A stretch of DNA of 64,000 nucleotides, taken from positions 186,001 to 250,000 of the forward strand of contig CAVPUH010000007.1 of NCBI GenBank assembly GCA_963708795.1. Direction: 5' to 3'. A program made the translations under genes and the position numbers. This DNA is from DAIQRJ01 sp963708795 (GTDB lineage: Bacteria > Actinomycetota > Actinomycetes > Propionibacteriales > DAIQRJ01). Positions 36,997 through 46,077 of the stretch are shown here, in pieces (the stretch's first letter is position 1; each line of letters begins with the position of its first letter). Below the pieces are notes generated by a model. It made no database searches, was not told where the DNA came from, and saw only the letters and a list, made by a program, of their open reading frames with translations.

Positions 36997-39864
36997 GTGC
37001 AGTGGGGTATGCCGCCCCGCTTGCGTCCGCGGATCGATCCCGCCGTCGCGACGGACGGGGTGACGGTGGCCCGACGGAGGCGCCGGTTCCTTACTGCGGC
37101 CGGTCTCGCCGCCCTCTGCCTCGTCGCCGCGATCACCGTTCTCCCACCGGCGGCCCAGGCGGCGAAGGTCTCTGAGACGACCCAGCAGGTCCCGGTCGGC
37201 GCCGAACCCGACGGCGCGACCGTCCAGCTGGACGTGAGCGTTTTCACCCCGGGCCGCCCCGGACGCCACCCCGCCATCGTGCTGGCCCACGGCTTCGGCG
37301 GGACGAAGGCCGATTCCGCCGGCTCGGCCAAGACGTTCGCCGCCGCCGGCTATGTCGTCCTCACCTACACGGCCAGGGGATTCGGCGACTCGGGTGGCAG
37401 CATCCATCTGGACGCCCCGAGGTACGAGGTGGCCGACGCGTCGAAGCTGATCGACCTCCTGGCCACCCGGCCAGATGTCGAACTCGACGCGCCGGGTGAC
37501 CCGCGGGTCGGCGTCGCGGGTGCGTCCTACGGCGGCGCGCTGGCCCTGCTCACGGCAGGGTTGGACCGCCGCGTCGATGCGGTTGCAGCCGCGATCACGT
37601 GGAACGACCTGACGCAGGCCCTGTTCCCGCAGTCCGCCACGGCCGGGACCCAACCGGACACCCTCGCCGGGTCGGCTCCCGCCGCACAACCGGGCGTGTT
37701 CAAGCAGCGGTGGGCATCGCTGCTGTTCGGGGACGCCGCCGGCCTGGCGGCCGCGGCCGGTGGCACGCCCGGTCCGCTCGACTGCGGGCGATTCGATCCG
37801 ACCGTGTGTACCGCCTATCAACGCGCGGCGGCCACCGGGACCGCTGACGCCTCGTTGCGAAAGCTGCTCGCGGCATCCAGCCCGGCCTCGGTGGCCGGGC
37901 GGATCACGGCACCGACGCTCCTCCTGCAGGGCCAGGAAGATGCGCTGTTCGGTCTCGACCAGGCCGACGCCACCGCCCGGGAGATCACCGCGGCCGGTCC
38001 GACGCCCGTCCGAGTCGGCTGGTTCGCCGGCGGCCACGATGCGTCGATCGTCGACGCCGGCAGCACGAACACCCAGCTCGTCGACAGCGGCCAGGACTGG
38101 TTCGACCAGTACCTCGACGGCCAGCGCGTTCGCGACCCCGGCTTCCGGTACTCCATCGACACGACCGGGATCGGCGCGGGCGCGGACACGACGTCGACCA
38201 AGCAACTGCCCGCGTATCCCGGCATCGCCGGTGCCGCGCCGATCGCCCGCACAACGCTGACCTTCCGGGCTCGCCGCGACACCCAGCAGGTCGTGTCGCC
38301 GCCCGGCGGCAACCCGGCCGCGCTCACCGGGATGCCCGGCTCGGGCGGTGCCCTCGCCCTGCTCGGAGTCGCCGGCGCTGCCGCGAGTCTCGCCGTCCTC
38401 CCCGGCCAGTCGGCGACGTTCGTCTCCGACCCGCTCCAAGGGGGGACGTCGATCGTGGGATCGACCCGGGTGCGGCTGAGCGTCACTTCCTCGGCCCCGG
38501 AAGCCGTGCTGTTCGCCTCGCTCTGGGTGGTCAAGGGCTTCGGGCGTACGGCGCCGGCCACCCTTCCCAACCAACTCGTCGCCCCGCTCCGGATCACCGG
38601 GATGAAGCCGGGCCGCCCGGTGACCGTGGACGTCGCGCTGCCCGCTGCCGCGTTCCACGTCGACTCCGGCTCGCGGCTGCGGCTGGTGGTGTCCTCCACC
38701 GACCAGGCGTACGCGACGCCCACGGACGCACGCCTGTACGAGGTGTCGCTGGCCACGGCCGACGTCGAGGTCCCGATCGTCACCGGCGCGACCACGGTCG
38801 TCAAGAACAGCACGACACCGTGGGGGCTGATCGGGTTCGTGTTCGCCACGTTCGTCGGAGCCGCGGTGACGGCGTTCCTCGTCCACCGCCGCTCACGGCG
38901 CGACGTGGCCGCAGCGGGTGCCCTGGCCGCCGCCGCCTCCGGGCGGGCCGACGACGACGACGTGGTGCTCGCGGTCAACGGGCTGGTGAAGACCTACGGG
39001 CACGGGGTTCGGGCCGTCGACGGCGGCTTCTGGTCCGCCCGCCGCGGGCAGGTGGTGGGGCTGCTCGGACCGAACGGCGCCGGGAAGACGACCACCATGC
39101 GCATGATGGTCGGCCTCATCGAGCCCGACGCCGGCTCGGTCGAGGTCCTCGGCCAGGTCATCGCGCCCGGGTCGCCGGTCCTGCGGGACGTCGGCGCCTA
39201 CGTGGAGGGTCCGGGCTTCCTTCCCCACCTGTCCGGGCGGCAGAACCTGGAAGCCGCCTGGGCCGCCACCGGCCGGCCGTCGGCCGAGGCCCACCTCGAC
39301 GAGGTGCTCGAGATCGCCGGGCTCGGTTCGGCGGTCGACCGCAAGGTCCGCACCTACAGCCACGGGATGAAGGCCCGCCTCGGCATCGCCGCCGCGATGG
39401 CGGGTTATCCGGCGGTGCTGATCCTCGACGAGCCGACCAACGGCCTCGACCCGCCACAGATCGCGGCCATGCGGGGCGTCCTGCACGACTACGCCGCGGC
39501 CGGCCGCACCGTGATCGTGTCGAGCCACCTGCTGGCGGAGGTCGAGGCCACCTGCACCCACGTCGTCGTGATGGCGCGCGGGAAGCTCGTCGCGGCCGGA
39601 TCGGTCGCCGAGATGCTCGACGGGGACGCCTCGATCACCGTCACCGTCGACCGGCCCGATGCGGCGGCCGTTGCCCTGTCCGGGCTCTCCGGGCTCGGCA
39701 CGGTCCGGTCGTCCGACGACGACGACCACCAGCTCCTGATCGACCGCGGCACCCGGACGTCCGCGGAGATCGTGGCGCACCTCGTCGACGCCGGCATCGG
39801 AGTCAGTGGAGTCGCGCGCCGCCGCGCCCTCGAGGACGTCTTCCTCTCGTTGGTGTCGGCATGA
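36997..39864 (+). CDS. Secreted-type alpha/beta hydrolase fused to an ABC transporter ATPase
   Basis: 955 residues from GTG 36997 (ATG 37009 is also possible). A signal-like segment RRRRRFLTAAGLAALCLVAA is near residue 30. Residues about 55-400 are an alpha/beta hydrolase with GASYGG nucleophile loop, Asp in QGQEDALFGLD and His in FAGGHDASIVD. Residues 420-600 are a beta-sandwich like that of X-Pro dipeptidyl-peptidases. A helix near 608-628 (GLIGFVFATFVGAAVTAFLV) is followed by a complete ABC ATPase: LLGPNGAGKTTTMRMM (Walker A), YSHGMKARLGIAA (signature), VLILDEPTNGLD (Walker B). The topology puts the hydrolase outside and the ATPase inside. Its permease follows with an ATGA overlap. Confidence 0.9.
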   Translation: MQWGMPPRLRPRIDPAVATDGVTVARRRRRFLTAAGLAALCLVAAITVLPPAAQAAKVSETTQQVPVGAEPDGATVQLDVSVFTPGRPGRHPAIVLAHGFGGTKADSAGSAKTFAAAGYVVLTYTARGFGDSGGSIHLDAPRYEVADASKLIDLLATRPDVELDAPGDPRVGVAGASYGGALALLTAGLDRRVDAVAAAITWNDLTQALFPQSATAGTQPDTLAGSAPAAQPGVFKQRWASLLFGDAAGLAAAAGGTPGPLDCGRFDPTVCTAYQRAAATGTADASLRKLLAASSPASVAGRITAPTLLLQGQEDALFGLDQADATAREITAAGPTPVRVGWFAGGHDASIVDAGSTNTQLVDSGQDWFDQYLDGQRVRDPGFRYSIDTTGIGAGADTTSTKQLPAYPGIAGAAPIARTTLTFRARRDTQQVVSPPGGNPAALTGMPGSGGALALLGVAGAAASLAVLPGQSATFVSDPLQGGTSIVGSTRVRLSVTSSAPEAVLFASLWVVKGFGRTAPATLPNQLVAPLRITGMKPGRPVTVDVALPAAAFHVDSGSRLRLVVSSTDQAYATPTDARLYEVSLATADVEVPIVTGATTVVKNSTTPWGLIGFVFATFVGAAVTAFLVHRRSRRDVAAAGALAAAASGRADDDDVVLAVNGLVKTYGHGVRAVDGGFWSARRGQVVGLLGPNGAGKTTTMRMMVGLIEPDAGSVEVLGQVIAPGSPVLRDVGAYVEGPGFLPHLSGRQNLEAAWAATGRPSAEAHLDEVLEIAGLGSAVDRKVRTYSHGMKARLGIAAAMAGYPAVLILDEPTNGLDPPQIAAMRGVLHDYAAAGRTVIVSSHLLAEVEATCTHVVVMARGKLVAAGSVAEMLDGDASITVTVDRPDAAAVALSGLSGLGTVRSSDDDDHQLLIDRGTRTSAEIVAHLVDAGIGVSGVARRRALEDVFLSLVSA

Positions 39865-40691
39865 GCACCCCGACCGCGGCCCACCCCCTGCGCTGGCGGG
39901 CCGAGGCGCGGCGCCAGCTCGGCCGGCGGCGTACCCAGGTCGTCTTCGGCATCATCGCCGCGCTGCCCTTCCTGCTGGTCGCCGCGTTCGCGCTGAGCTC
40001 GAGCGACAGTCGTGCCACCGCTCCCGGCTTCGTCGACCTGGCCACCCGGAGCGCTGCGAACTTCTCCGTGTTCACCCTGTTCGCCACCACGGGCTTCGCG
40101 CTCGTCGTGATCGTGGCGCTGTTCTTCGGCGACACCGTCCCGTCCGAGGCGAGCTGGGGGAGCCTGCGCTACCTGCTGGTCGCACCGGTGCCGCGCGGAC
40201 GGCTGCTGCGGTGCAAGTTGGTCATCGCCGCGGTGAGCTCCGTCTTCGCGCTGGTCGTCGTCATCGGGTGGTCGACGTTCGTCGGGTTCCTCTTCTACGG
40301 CACCGGACCGTTCGTCACGCCCGACGGTGACGAGATCGGGTGGAGTTCGCTGCTGCCACGGATCCTGCTGATCCTGGCGTACGCCTGCGTCAGCCTGCTG
40401 TCGGTGGGCGGCCTGGCGTTCCTGTTCGGAGTCCTCGCGGACGCACCGCTCGCTGCCGTCGGCGGGGCGGTGCTGGTCACGATCCTGTCGAACATCCTCG
40501 ACTCGATCACCGCACTCGGGCACTGGCGGCTCGGGCTGCCGACCCACTACTCGTACTCGTGGGTCGACGCGCTGGCCGGCAGCATCCAGTACGGGAACAT
40601 GCTGCGCGGCGCGCTCTGGTCGCTGGGCTACGCCGTCATCCTCGTCACCATCGCGTTCGTGCGGTTCCACCGCAAGGACATCCTGAGCTGA
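39861..40691 (+). CDS. ABC transporter permease (ABC-2 type)
   Basis: 276 residues from ATG 39861, overlapping the ATPase stop. Six hydrophobic helices are visible (VVFGIIAALPFLLVAAFALS first; AVILVTIAFVRFHRKDIL last). The conserved cytoplasmic stretch EASWGSLRYLLVAPVPRGRLL is typical of ABC-2 permeases. It partners the preceding hydrolase-ABC fusion. The substrate is unknown; a peptide or acyl compound processed by the outer hydrolase is a reasonable guess. Confidence 0.9.
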   Translation: MSTPTAAHPLRWRAEARRQLGRRRTQVVFGIIAALPFLLVAAFALSSSDSRATAPGFVDLATRSAANFSVFTLFATTGFALVVIVALFFGDTVPSEASWGSLRYLLVAPVPRGRLLRCKLVIAAVSSVFALVVVIGWSTFVGFLFYGTGPFVTPDGDEIGWSSLLPRILLILAYACVSLLSVGGLAFLFGVLADAPLAAVGGAVLVTILSNILDSITALGHWRLGLPTHYSYSWVDALAGSIQYGNMLRGALWSLGYAVILVTIAFVRFHRKDILS

Positions 40692-40783
40692 CGGCCGCAG
40701 CAGCCACCGAACGCGCTCCTCGACGCATGGGAGGATGGACCTCGCCGATCAGTCCGCCCCACCGCCAGGAGCCCGGCCACCTC

Positions 40784-41503
40784 ATGCAGTTGCTGCTCAT
40801 CCGCCACGCGGAGTCCGCCAACAACCTCCTCGCCACCCAGCACCCGATGCCTGCGTACATGCAGCTGCGGAGCCCCGACCCCGGCATCACCGAGCGTGGG
40901 GTCGAACAGGCCGATCTGCTCGCCCGATACCTGGGCAAGGGCGACCACGGCATCACCGACATCTACGTCAGCCCGATGCTCCGGGCACTGCAGACGGCCC
41001 GCCCGACCGTGGCGGCGCTCGATCTCAGCCCGCGTCTGTGGGTGGCCATCCACGAGGACGGCGGGATGTTCACCGGCGATCCGCGCGTGCCGGAGACCGT
41101 CCGCAGCCACCCGGGGATGACCCGCGCGGACTTCCTGCGCGACCACCCCGAGTTCGAACTCGTCGACGAGATCACCGACGACGGCTGGTGGACGGCCGGC
41201 TGGGAGGATCTGGCGGCCTGCCAGGCCCGAGCGATCCGGGTGGCGGCCGACCTGAACCACCGCGCGCAGGAAGAGCATGCGCGCGTCGGCGAACCCCACG
41301 AGTCCGTCGTCGCCCTCGTCTCCCACGGGATCTTCCTGGACGCATTGATCAAGGCCCTGTTCGGGCACCTGCCGGATCGGCGGCACCACTACTACCTCAA
41401 CAACACGGCGCTCACGTTGCTCGACTTCACGCCGTCCGGCCGGATCCTGCTCCGCTACCTCAACCGGACCGAGCACCTCCCGCCGGACCTCATCACCGAA
41501 TAG
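40784..41503 (+). CDS. Histidine phosphatase (phosphoglycerate mutase-like) family protein
   Basis: 239 residues from ATG 40784; an AGGAG lies 13 bases upstream, somewhat far, and ATG 40727 is an alternative. The catalytic RHG-type motif is LLIRHAESANNL at residue 5. The second Arg is in SPMLRALQTARPTV and the second His in VVALVSHGIFLDALI. Such enzymes dephosphorylate sugar phosphates, nucleotides or phosphoproteins; none can be chosen here. It is separate from the ABC pair by 92 bases. Confidence 0.88.
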   Translation: MQLLLIRHAESANNLLATQHPMPAYMQLRSPDPGITERGVEQADLLARYLGKGDHGITDIYVSPMLRALQTARPTVAALDLSPRLWVAIHEDGGMFTGDPRVPETVRSHPGMTRADFLRDHPEFELVDEITDDGWWTAGWEDLAACQARAIRVAADLNHRAQEEHARVGEPHESVVALVSHGIFLDALIKALFGHLPDRRHHYYLNNTALTLLDFTPSGRILLRYLNRTEHLPPDLITE

Positions 41504-41506
41504 CCG

Positions 41507-42462
41507 TCACCAGCGCAGGCGTCGGCCGATCCAGGCGAGGACGACCTCGCCCTGGGCCCGCTGGAACTCCCGCACCGTCGGCAGGCCGGGCGGGTCGGGA
41601 CGCCGGGCGTAGTCGAGGAAGTACGCCGCCAGCCCGGCCAGGAAAGCGGTGACCGACGCCGGATCGGCGGCCCGCAGCACCGGCGTCGACGCCATCAGCA
41701 GCTCCAGGTCGTGACCGCCGTAGAGCCCGACGTTCACGAGGAGCGCGACCGAATCGAGCCAGAGCCGCCCCGCGGCACGCCCACGGCCAGTCGAGCAGGA
41801 CGACCGAACCGTCGGGCCGCACGAGCATGTTGTCCGCCCGCACGTCGAGGTGGACCAGACTCTCGCCGTGGCAGGCGGCAGCGGCGCCGGCCGCGAGGGC
41901 CCGGAGGTCGTCGAGGTGGTCGACCGCCAGCGCCGGCAGGCCGTCCCACGGCTGGTCGGCGAGGTTGTCGAAGCCGCAGGAAGTCCGCCCGGAGTTCATC
42001 CTCGGCCCGTGGGACGACGAGGCCGTCGGGGACGGGCGTCAGGTGCTCGGCCAGGTTCTGGAGCATCCGGAGGACGGCCGTGATCTCGCCGGACCGCCAC
42101 GGCGTCAGCGGGTGTCTCCCCTCGACGTCGGCCAGGACGAGCGCCACCCAGTCCCCGTCGTCGTAGCTCCCGAGCAGCGTCGTCGCCGGTGCGGATGCCG
42201 GCAGCGCGGCCGTGATCGCGAGTTCACGCCGATAGAGGCCGGGTGTGAACTCGTTCAGGGCCGCGTTGGCCGCCTTGACGAAGGCGCGACGACCGTCGCT
42301 GCCGACGAGACGCTCGGCCGCGCCGGGCGAGAAGCCACCGCGCTGGGACTCGGTGGTCACGATGGGACTGCCCACGATGCGGGCGATCTCTTCCCGGACG
42401 TGCTCGGGGACGTCACCCCATCCGATGCGGGTGCCGGCCGCAGTCACCATGGGACCAGTCAT
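41507..42462 (-). CDS. APH-family phosphotransferase (aminoglycoside/choline kinase-like), two insertions
   Basis: About 317 residues after removing one base near 41973 and one near 41767. ATG 42462 or 42450 may start it. The N-terminal lobe has RRAFVKAANAALNEFTPGLY with the ATP-site Lys. The catalytic loop is LVHLDVRADNML (His-x-Asp-x-x-x-x-Asn) and the metal site LLDWPWA. These are hallmark APH features; actual aminoglycoside resistance should not be inferred, since most actinomycete members act on small metabolites or are uncharacterised. The two breaks flank the catalytic loop in conserved sequence, which suggests sequencing or assembly error. Confidence 0.8.
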
Positions 42463-42568
42463 AACAGACCGGGCTCGTCATGGCCGCAGTTCAGGTTGTT
42501 CTCAGGGACGGCGGCTCTGATGTGGTGGTGAACCCCCATCGTCGATCGCCGGCCGAGCAGGTCCGCCG

Positions 42569-43747
42569 GTGCTGACCGTGACCGACCTGGTCGTGCTCGC
42601 GATCGTCGTCCTCGCCGGGCTCGGCGGCTGGGCGCGCGGGCTGGTGCGCACGGTGGGCGGAGTCGGTGGGTTCGTGCTCGGCGCCGTCGGCGGCTCGTGG
42701 TTGGCCGGACGGGTCGTCACTGCGGACGGATCACTGCTGACCAGGCTTCTCCTCGACGCCGGCTGCATCCTCGGCGGTGCGCTGATCGGGACCGGCATCG
42801 GGGTACGGCTCGGCGGCCTGGCCGGCGCCGCGCTGAGGCGGGTCCACCTGCGGCTGCCCGACCAGGCCGGCGGCGCCGTCGTCGGTGCCGTCTCCGCACT
42901 CCTGGCCTGCTGGATGATCGCCGGGGTACTCCTCGGATCGGGTTCGCTCGGCGTCGCCGACTCCGTCCGCGGCAGCCTGCTCCTCACGAAGGTGTCGGCG
43001 GCGCTCCCGTCTCGGCCAGACGTGTCCCGCACGATCATGCAAGCGCTCCGGGCACCCTCCGACCTGACCGCGCTGGTCCCCGCCTACACCGCCGGCAGTC
43101 TGGGCACCGGCATCGTGCGTGAGGTCGCGAACCGCGCCGCCAGCAGCGTCGTCCAGATCACGGGGGCCGGCTGCGGCACGTCGCTGAGCGAGGGTTCGGG
43201 CTTCGTCGCCGCCAGCCTCGACGGAGCGGCCGGGCTGGTCGTCACCAACGCCCACGTGGTCGCGGGCGCCGATGAGATCAGGGTGAGCGGCGCCTCGGGC
43301 CCGCTCCGGGCGGTCCCGGTCGTCTACGACCCGGCCGCCGACATCGCGGTGCTGCGAGTCGACGGGCTGGATGTCCCGGCGCTGACTCTGCGGCGGTCGG
43401 CGGTGCCGAACGGGACGCGGGGCGTCGTCCTCGGGTACCCCGGCGGCGGGCCGCTCACGGCTTCGGCCGCGACGGTCGAGCAGCAGGTGCCACTGGTGGA
43501 CCGGCAGGTCGGCGGATCCGCGCTGGTGGCACGGTCGGCGTACCGCATCGATGCGAAGGTCCGGCCCGGGAACAGCGGCGGACCCCTCCTCGGCACGGGT
43601 GGGCAGGTGATCGGTGTCGTCAATGCCCGCTCGCTGGCTGACGGGCACACCGGCTTCGCGCTCACCCTCGGGGACACCCGTGCCGACATCGCGAAGGCGA
43701 GGGCCAGGACCTCGGCCGTCGACACCGGTGTGTGCGCCGCTGCCTAG
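42569..43747 (+). CDS. marP: MarP-like membrane serine protease (CvpA domain plus trypsin-like domain)
   Basis: 392 residues from GTG 42569. The first 150 residues hold four hydrophobic helices of the colicin-V-production (CvpA) type. Residues about 185-380 are a periplasmic-side trypsin-fold protease with VTNAHVV (His), AADIAVLRVD (Asp) and VRPGNSGGPLL (Ser). Cys in GAGCGTSL and in the last residues DTGVCAAA could form the disulfide known to stabilise MarP in mycobacteria. In M. tuberculosis MarP is needed for acid resistance and processes a wall hydrolase. A similar envelope role is likely; the symbol is by resemblance. Confidence 0.88.
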   Translation: MLTVTDLVVLAIVVLAGLGGWARGLVRTVGGVGGFVLGAVGGSWLAGRVVTADGSLLTRLLLDAGCILGGALIGTGIGVRLGGLAGAALRRVHLRLPDQAGGAVVGAVSALLACWMIAGVLLGSGSLGVADSVRGSLLLTKVSAALPSRPDVSRTIMQALRAPSDLTALVPAYTAGSLGTGIVREVANRAASSVVQITGAGCGTSLSEGSGFVAASLDGAAGLVVTNAHVVAGADEIRVSGASGPLRAVPVVYDPAADIAVLRVDGLDVPALTLRRSAVPNGTRGVVLGYPGGGPLTASAATVEQQVPLVDRQVGGSALVARSAYRIDAKVRPGNSGGPLLGTGGQVIGVVNARSLADGHTGFALTLGDTRADIAKARARTSAVDTGVCAAA

Positions 43748-43756
43748 GGTCGGTCC

Positions 43757-44029
43757 ATGACCGTCCCGTCCTCGCGTCGCGAGCCGCCGCCCGAACTTGC
43801 TCCCTTCGCGGCCGCCCTGGCCCGGCATCTCGAGGTCGCCGCGATCGACGACCTCGACGTGGTGCTCGGGCTCGCCGGGACCGCGGCGCACGAGGTCGTC
43901 CGGCCGGCCGCACCCATCGCCGCCTACCTGCTCGGTGCAGCGGCCGCCCACCAGCCCGATCGGCCGATCGCCGAGATCGCGAGCGAGGTCGACGACTTCA
44001 TCCGCTCGTGGGCGGCTCGATCCCGCTAG
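43757..44029 (+). CDS. DUF6457-like small protein
   Basis: 90 residues from ATG 43757. A helical domain with LDVVLGLAGTAAHEVVRPAA and IAAYLLGAAAAHQP matches the short actinobacterial DUF6457 proteins. These are often found near molybdenum cofactor genes such as mobA and fdhD, which here lie about 9 kb away. It follows marP by 9 bases in the same orientation and is convergent with the nitrilase-type gene. Function unknown. Confidence 0.75.
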   Translation: MTVPSSRREPPPELAPFAAALARHLEVAAIDDLDVVLGLAGTAAHEVVRPAAPIAAYLLGAAAAHQPDRPIAEIASEVDDFIRSWAARSR

Positions 44030-44048
44030 GTCCGGCCAGTCGGGGCGC

Positions 44049-44855
44049 TCAGTACAGATCGCTCCGGCGGTCGGCCAGGACGTCGTTGTGCGCCCCGGCC
44101 GACTTGTCGCGCGCTCTGTCGAGATCGAGGTCGGCGACGAGTACGGTCGGCGTCCCCAGGGCAGGCCCCGCCACCACATAGCCGTCGACGTCACAGACCA
44201 CGCTGCCGCCGATCCAGTCCACTCCGCGCTCGGCCCCGACGCGGTCCGCGACGACGACGAACACCCGGTTCACCGACGCACCCGCCTGGGCCTTCGTCAC
44301 CTCGGGTGGGCGCTCGCCGGGGACCGTGCGGATCGCCGGCCAGTTCGACGGCGCGACGACGATCTGTGCTCCGCGCAGCGCGACGTCGCGCACCATCTCC
44401 GGGAACTCCAGGTCGTAGCAGATCATCGCGCCGAGCGTGCCGATCCGGGTGACGACCACGGGTGCCGGGTCGCTGCCGGCTGCGAACACACCCTTCTCGG
44501 TTCCCCAGAGATGGGTCTTGCGGTACACCGCGAGCACCTCGCCGCGATCGACCACGACGAGGCTGTTGTACGGCCGCTCGCCGTCGGAGCGTTCACAGAA
44601 GCCCGCCACCACGACGGCATCGTGCTCGGTGGAGAGCTCCCGGTAGAGCGTCACGGCGGCCCCGTCGACCGCTTCGGCCCGACTCCGCGCCTCGGCCACG
44701 TCGCGGAAGACGTAGCCCGACATGGCGAGTTCCGGCAGCACGATCAGCCCGGCACCGCGCGCACCGGCCTCGGCGGCGGCGTCGATCAGTCGTCGCCGGG
44801 TACCGGCCGGGTCGTCGATGTCGATGCGGACCTGGCCGACCGCGATCGTGGTCAA
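44049..44855 (-). CDS. Carbon-nitrogen hydrolase (nitrilase superfamily)
   Basis: 268 residues from TTG 44855. The catalytic triad is in place: Glu in IVLPELAMSGY, Lys in VYRKTHLWG, Cys in AMICYDLEFPEMVRD. Length and lack of extra domains fit an aliphatic amidase, N-carbamoyl-amino-acid hydrolase or omega-amidase. It is the last gene of the minus-strand set headed by the ester-cyclase-like gene, ten bases after the bicupin stop. In this LacI-centred island it may hydrolyse an amide or carbamoyl intermediate. Confidence 0.9.
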   Translation of the reverse strand: MTTIAVGQVRIDIDDPAGTRRRLIDAAAEAGARGAGLIVLPELAMSGYVFRDVAEARSRAEAVDGAAVTLYRELSTEHDAVVVAGFCERSDGERPYNSLVVVDRGEVLAVYRKTHLWGTEKGVFAAGSDPAPVVVTRIGTLGAMICYDLEFPEMVRDVALRGAQIVVAPSNWPAIRTVPGERPPEVTKAQAGASVNRVFVVVADRVGAERGVDWIGGSVVCDVDGYVVAGPALGTPTVLVADLDLDRARDKSAGAHNDVLADRRSDLY

Positions 44856-44865
44856 GGCAGGCCCC

Positions 44866-46029
44866 TCAGTCGTCGTCGGTGGCGGTGGTCAAAACGGCGA
44901 CCGGCGCCAGGTAGCCGTTCGCGTCCAGCATCCAGCCGTGGGCGAACGCGGCCTCCACGACCTCGGGCGCCCAGTCCAGGCGTACGCGGCCGTCACCGCC
45001 GTCGACCACCAGCAGTTCGCCGATCCCCTGACCGGCTGCGTCGGAGCCTTCCTCGAGCAGTTCGAACCGACGCCAACTGCCGGGCGGCACCGACAGCATG
45101 TCCGGGGCGTCGAGCACCACGTGCTGTGCCGCGTCGCCGTCGTTCAGGGTCACCTTCCAGCGGCCCGACGTCACGAGCAGGGTCTGGGTCCGGTCGTGGC
45201 GATGACGCAACAGGCCCTCATTCGGCGTCGCCCGCAGCCAGGCCATCGTGAACCCGTGCGGTTCGTGCAGTCGCGGTACGGCACGCCGGTCCTCGCTCAT
45301 GCCGTAGCCGATCACCTGGCTCAGCTCGGCACCGCCGCCCGGAAGGTCCGAGCAGAGAAGCGCACGACGGCGGTAGTGACGATCGCCCGGCTGCGAGACC
45401 CGGGCGCGCATCTCCTCGGGGCTGTACCGGGTCAGATCGTCGATGAACTCCTGGGCCATGGGGGTGATCAGCGGCACACCGGCCGGTAGCTCGTCCCCGG
45501 CCACGGTGTCGACGAGACGGTTGTCCGCGGTGAGGTAGAGGCCGTGCCCAGAGGCTTCCTCGAGCACCGACGGGCCCCAGATGATGCCGCCGGTGACGTC
45601 TTGACCGAGCACCGTGAGCAGCAGACCGTCGTCGGGGCCCTCGTTGGTGAACCCGCGGAAGATCCAACTCGGCACGGAGACGATGTCGCCGTCGTGGCTG
45701 ACGTACTCGCCCTGCTCGCCGTCGACTCCCCAGCGGATGCGGAAGGTGCCGCCGACGTTGATGAACACCTCCGCGGTGAAGTGCAGGTGCAGGTTGTTGT
45801 TCACCCCGTGCGGCATCCCGGCCGCACCCACGTTGTAGCCGTGCAGTTCGGTGAGGTTCACGTACTGGCCGGAGTTCTGCGACACCCCGGCGCCGATGAA
45901 CGCGTAGTTGGACTTCCGGTCCGACCCCGGGGTGCGGCAGTCGATGAACGCGGCCGTGCACGGCACCCAGTCGGAGCGGCGGATGGTCCGCCGGGCCACC
46001 TCGGCCGCAGAGACGACGAGTTCGGTCAT
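44866..46029 (-). CDS. Two-domain cupin protein (bicupin)
   Basis: 387 residues from ATG 46029 with GGAGGGG 3-5 bases upstream. The first cupin barrel, around residues 75-140, contains NNNLHLHFTAEVFINVGG. The second, near 260-330, has EGLLRHRHDRTQTLLVTSG, with a His-x-His plus Gln/Thr pattern. These are plausible metal-binding motifs. The layout resembles bicupin dioxygenases such as gentisate dioxygenase-like proteins or sugar-acid isomerases, but I cannot name the reaction. It lies between the ester-cyclase-like gene and the nitrilase, and the three are probably one transcript. Confidence 0.82.
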   Translation of the reverse strand: MTELVVSAAEVARRTIRRSDWVPCTAAFIDCRTPGSDRKSNYAFIGAGVSQNSGQYVNLTELHGYNVGAAGMPHGVNNNLHLHFTAEVFINVGGTFRIRWGVDGEQGEYVSHDGDIVSVPSWIFRGFTNEGPDDGLLLTVLGQDVTGGIIWGPSVLEEASGHGLYLTADNRLVDTVAGDELPAGVPLITPMAQEFIDDLTRYSPEEMRARVSQPGDRHYRRRALLCSDLPGGGAELSQVIGYGMSEDRRAVPRLHEPHGFTMAWLRATPNEGLLRHRHDRTQTLLVTSGRWKVTLNDGDAAQHVVLDAPDMLSVPPGSWRRFELLEEGSDAAGQGIGELLVVDGGDGRVRLDWAPEVVEAAFAHGWMLDANGYLAPVAVLTTATDDD

Positions 46030-46077
46030 GGGGCCCCTCCGGGCGGTCGGGTCGAGCTGGTCGCTGGCATCGGGTGC

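Noticed and set aside
41507..42462. Aminoglycoside resistance gene
   Set aside because: The APH fold is clear but no resistance-type subfamily features or context are seen; most environmental members have other substrates.
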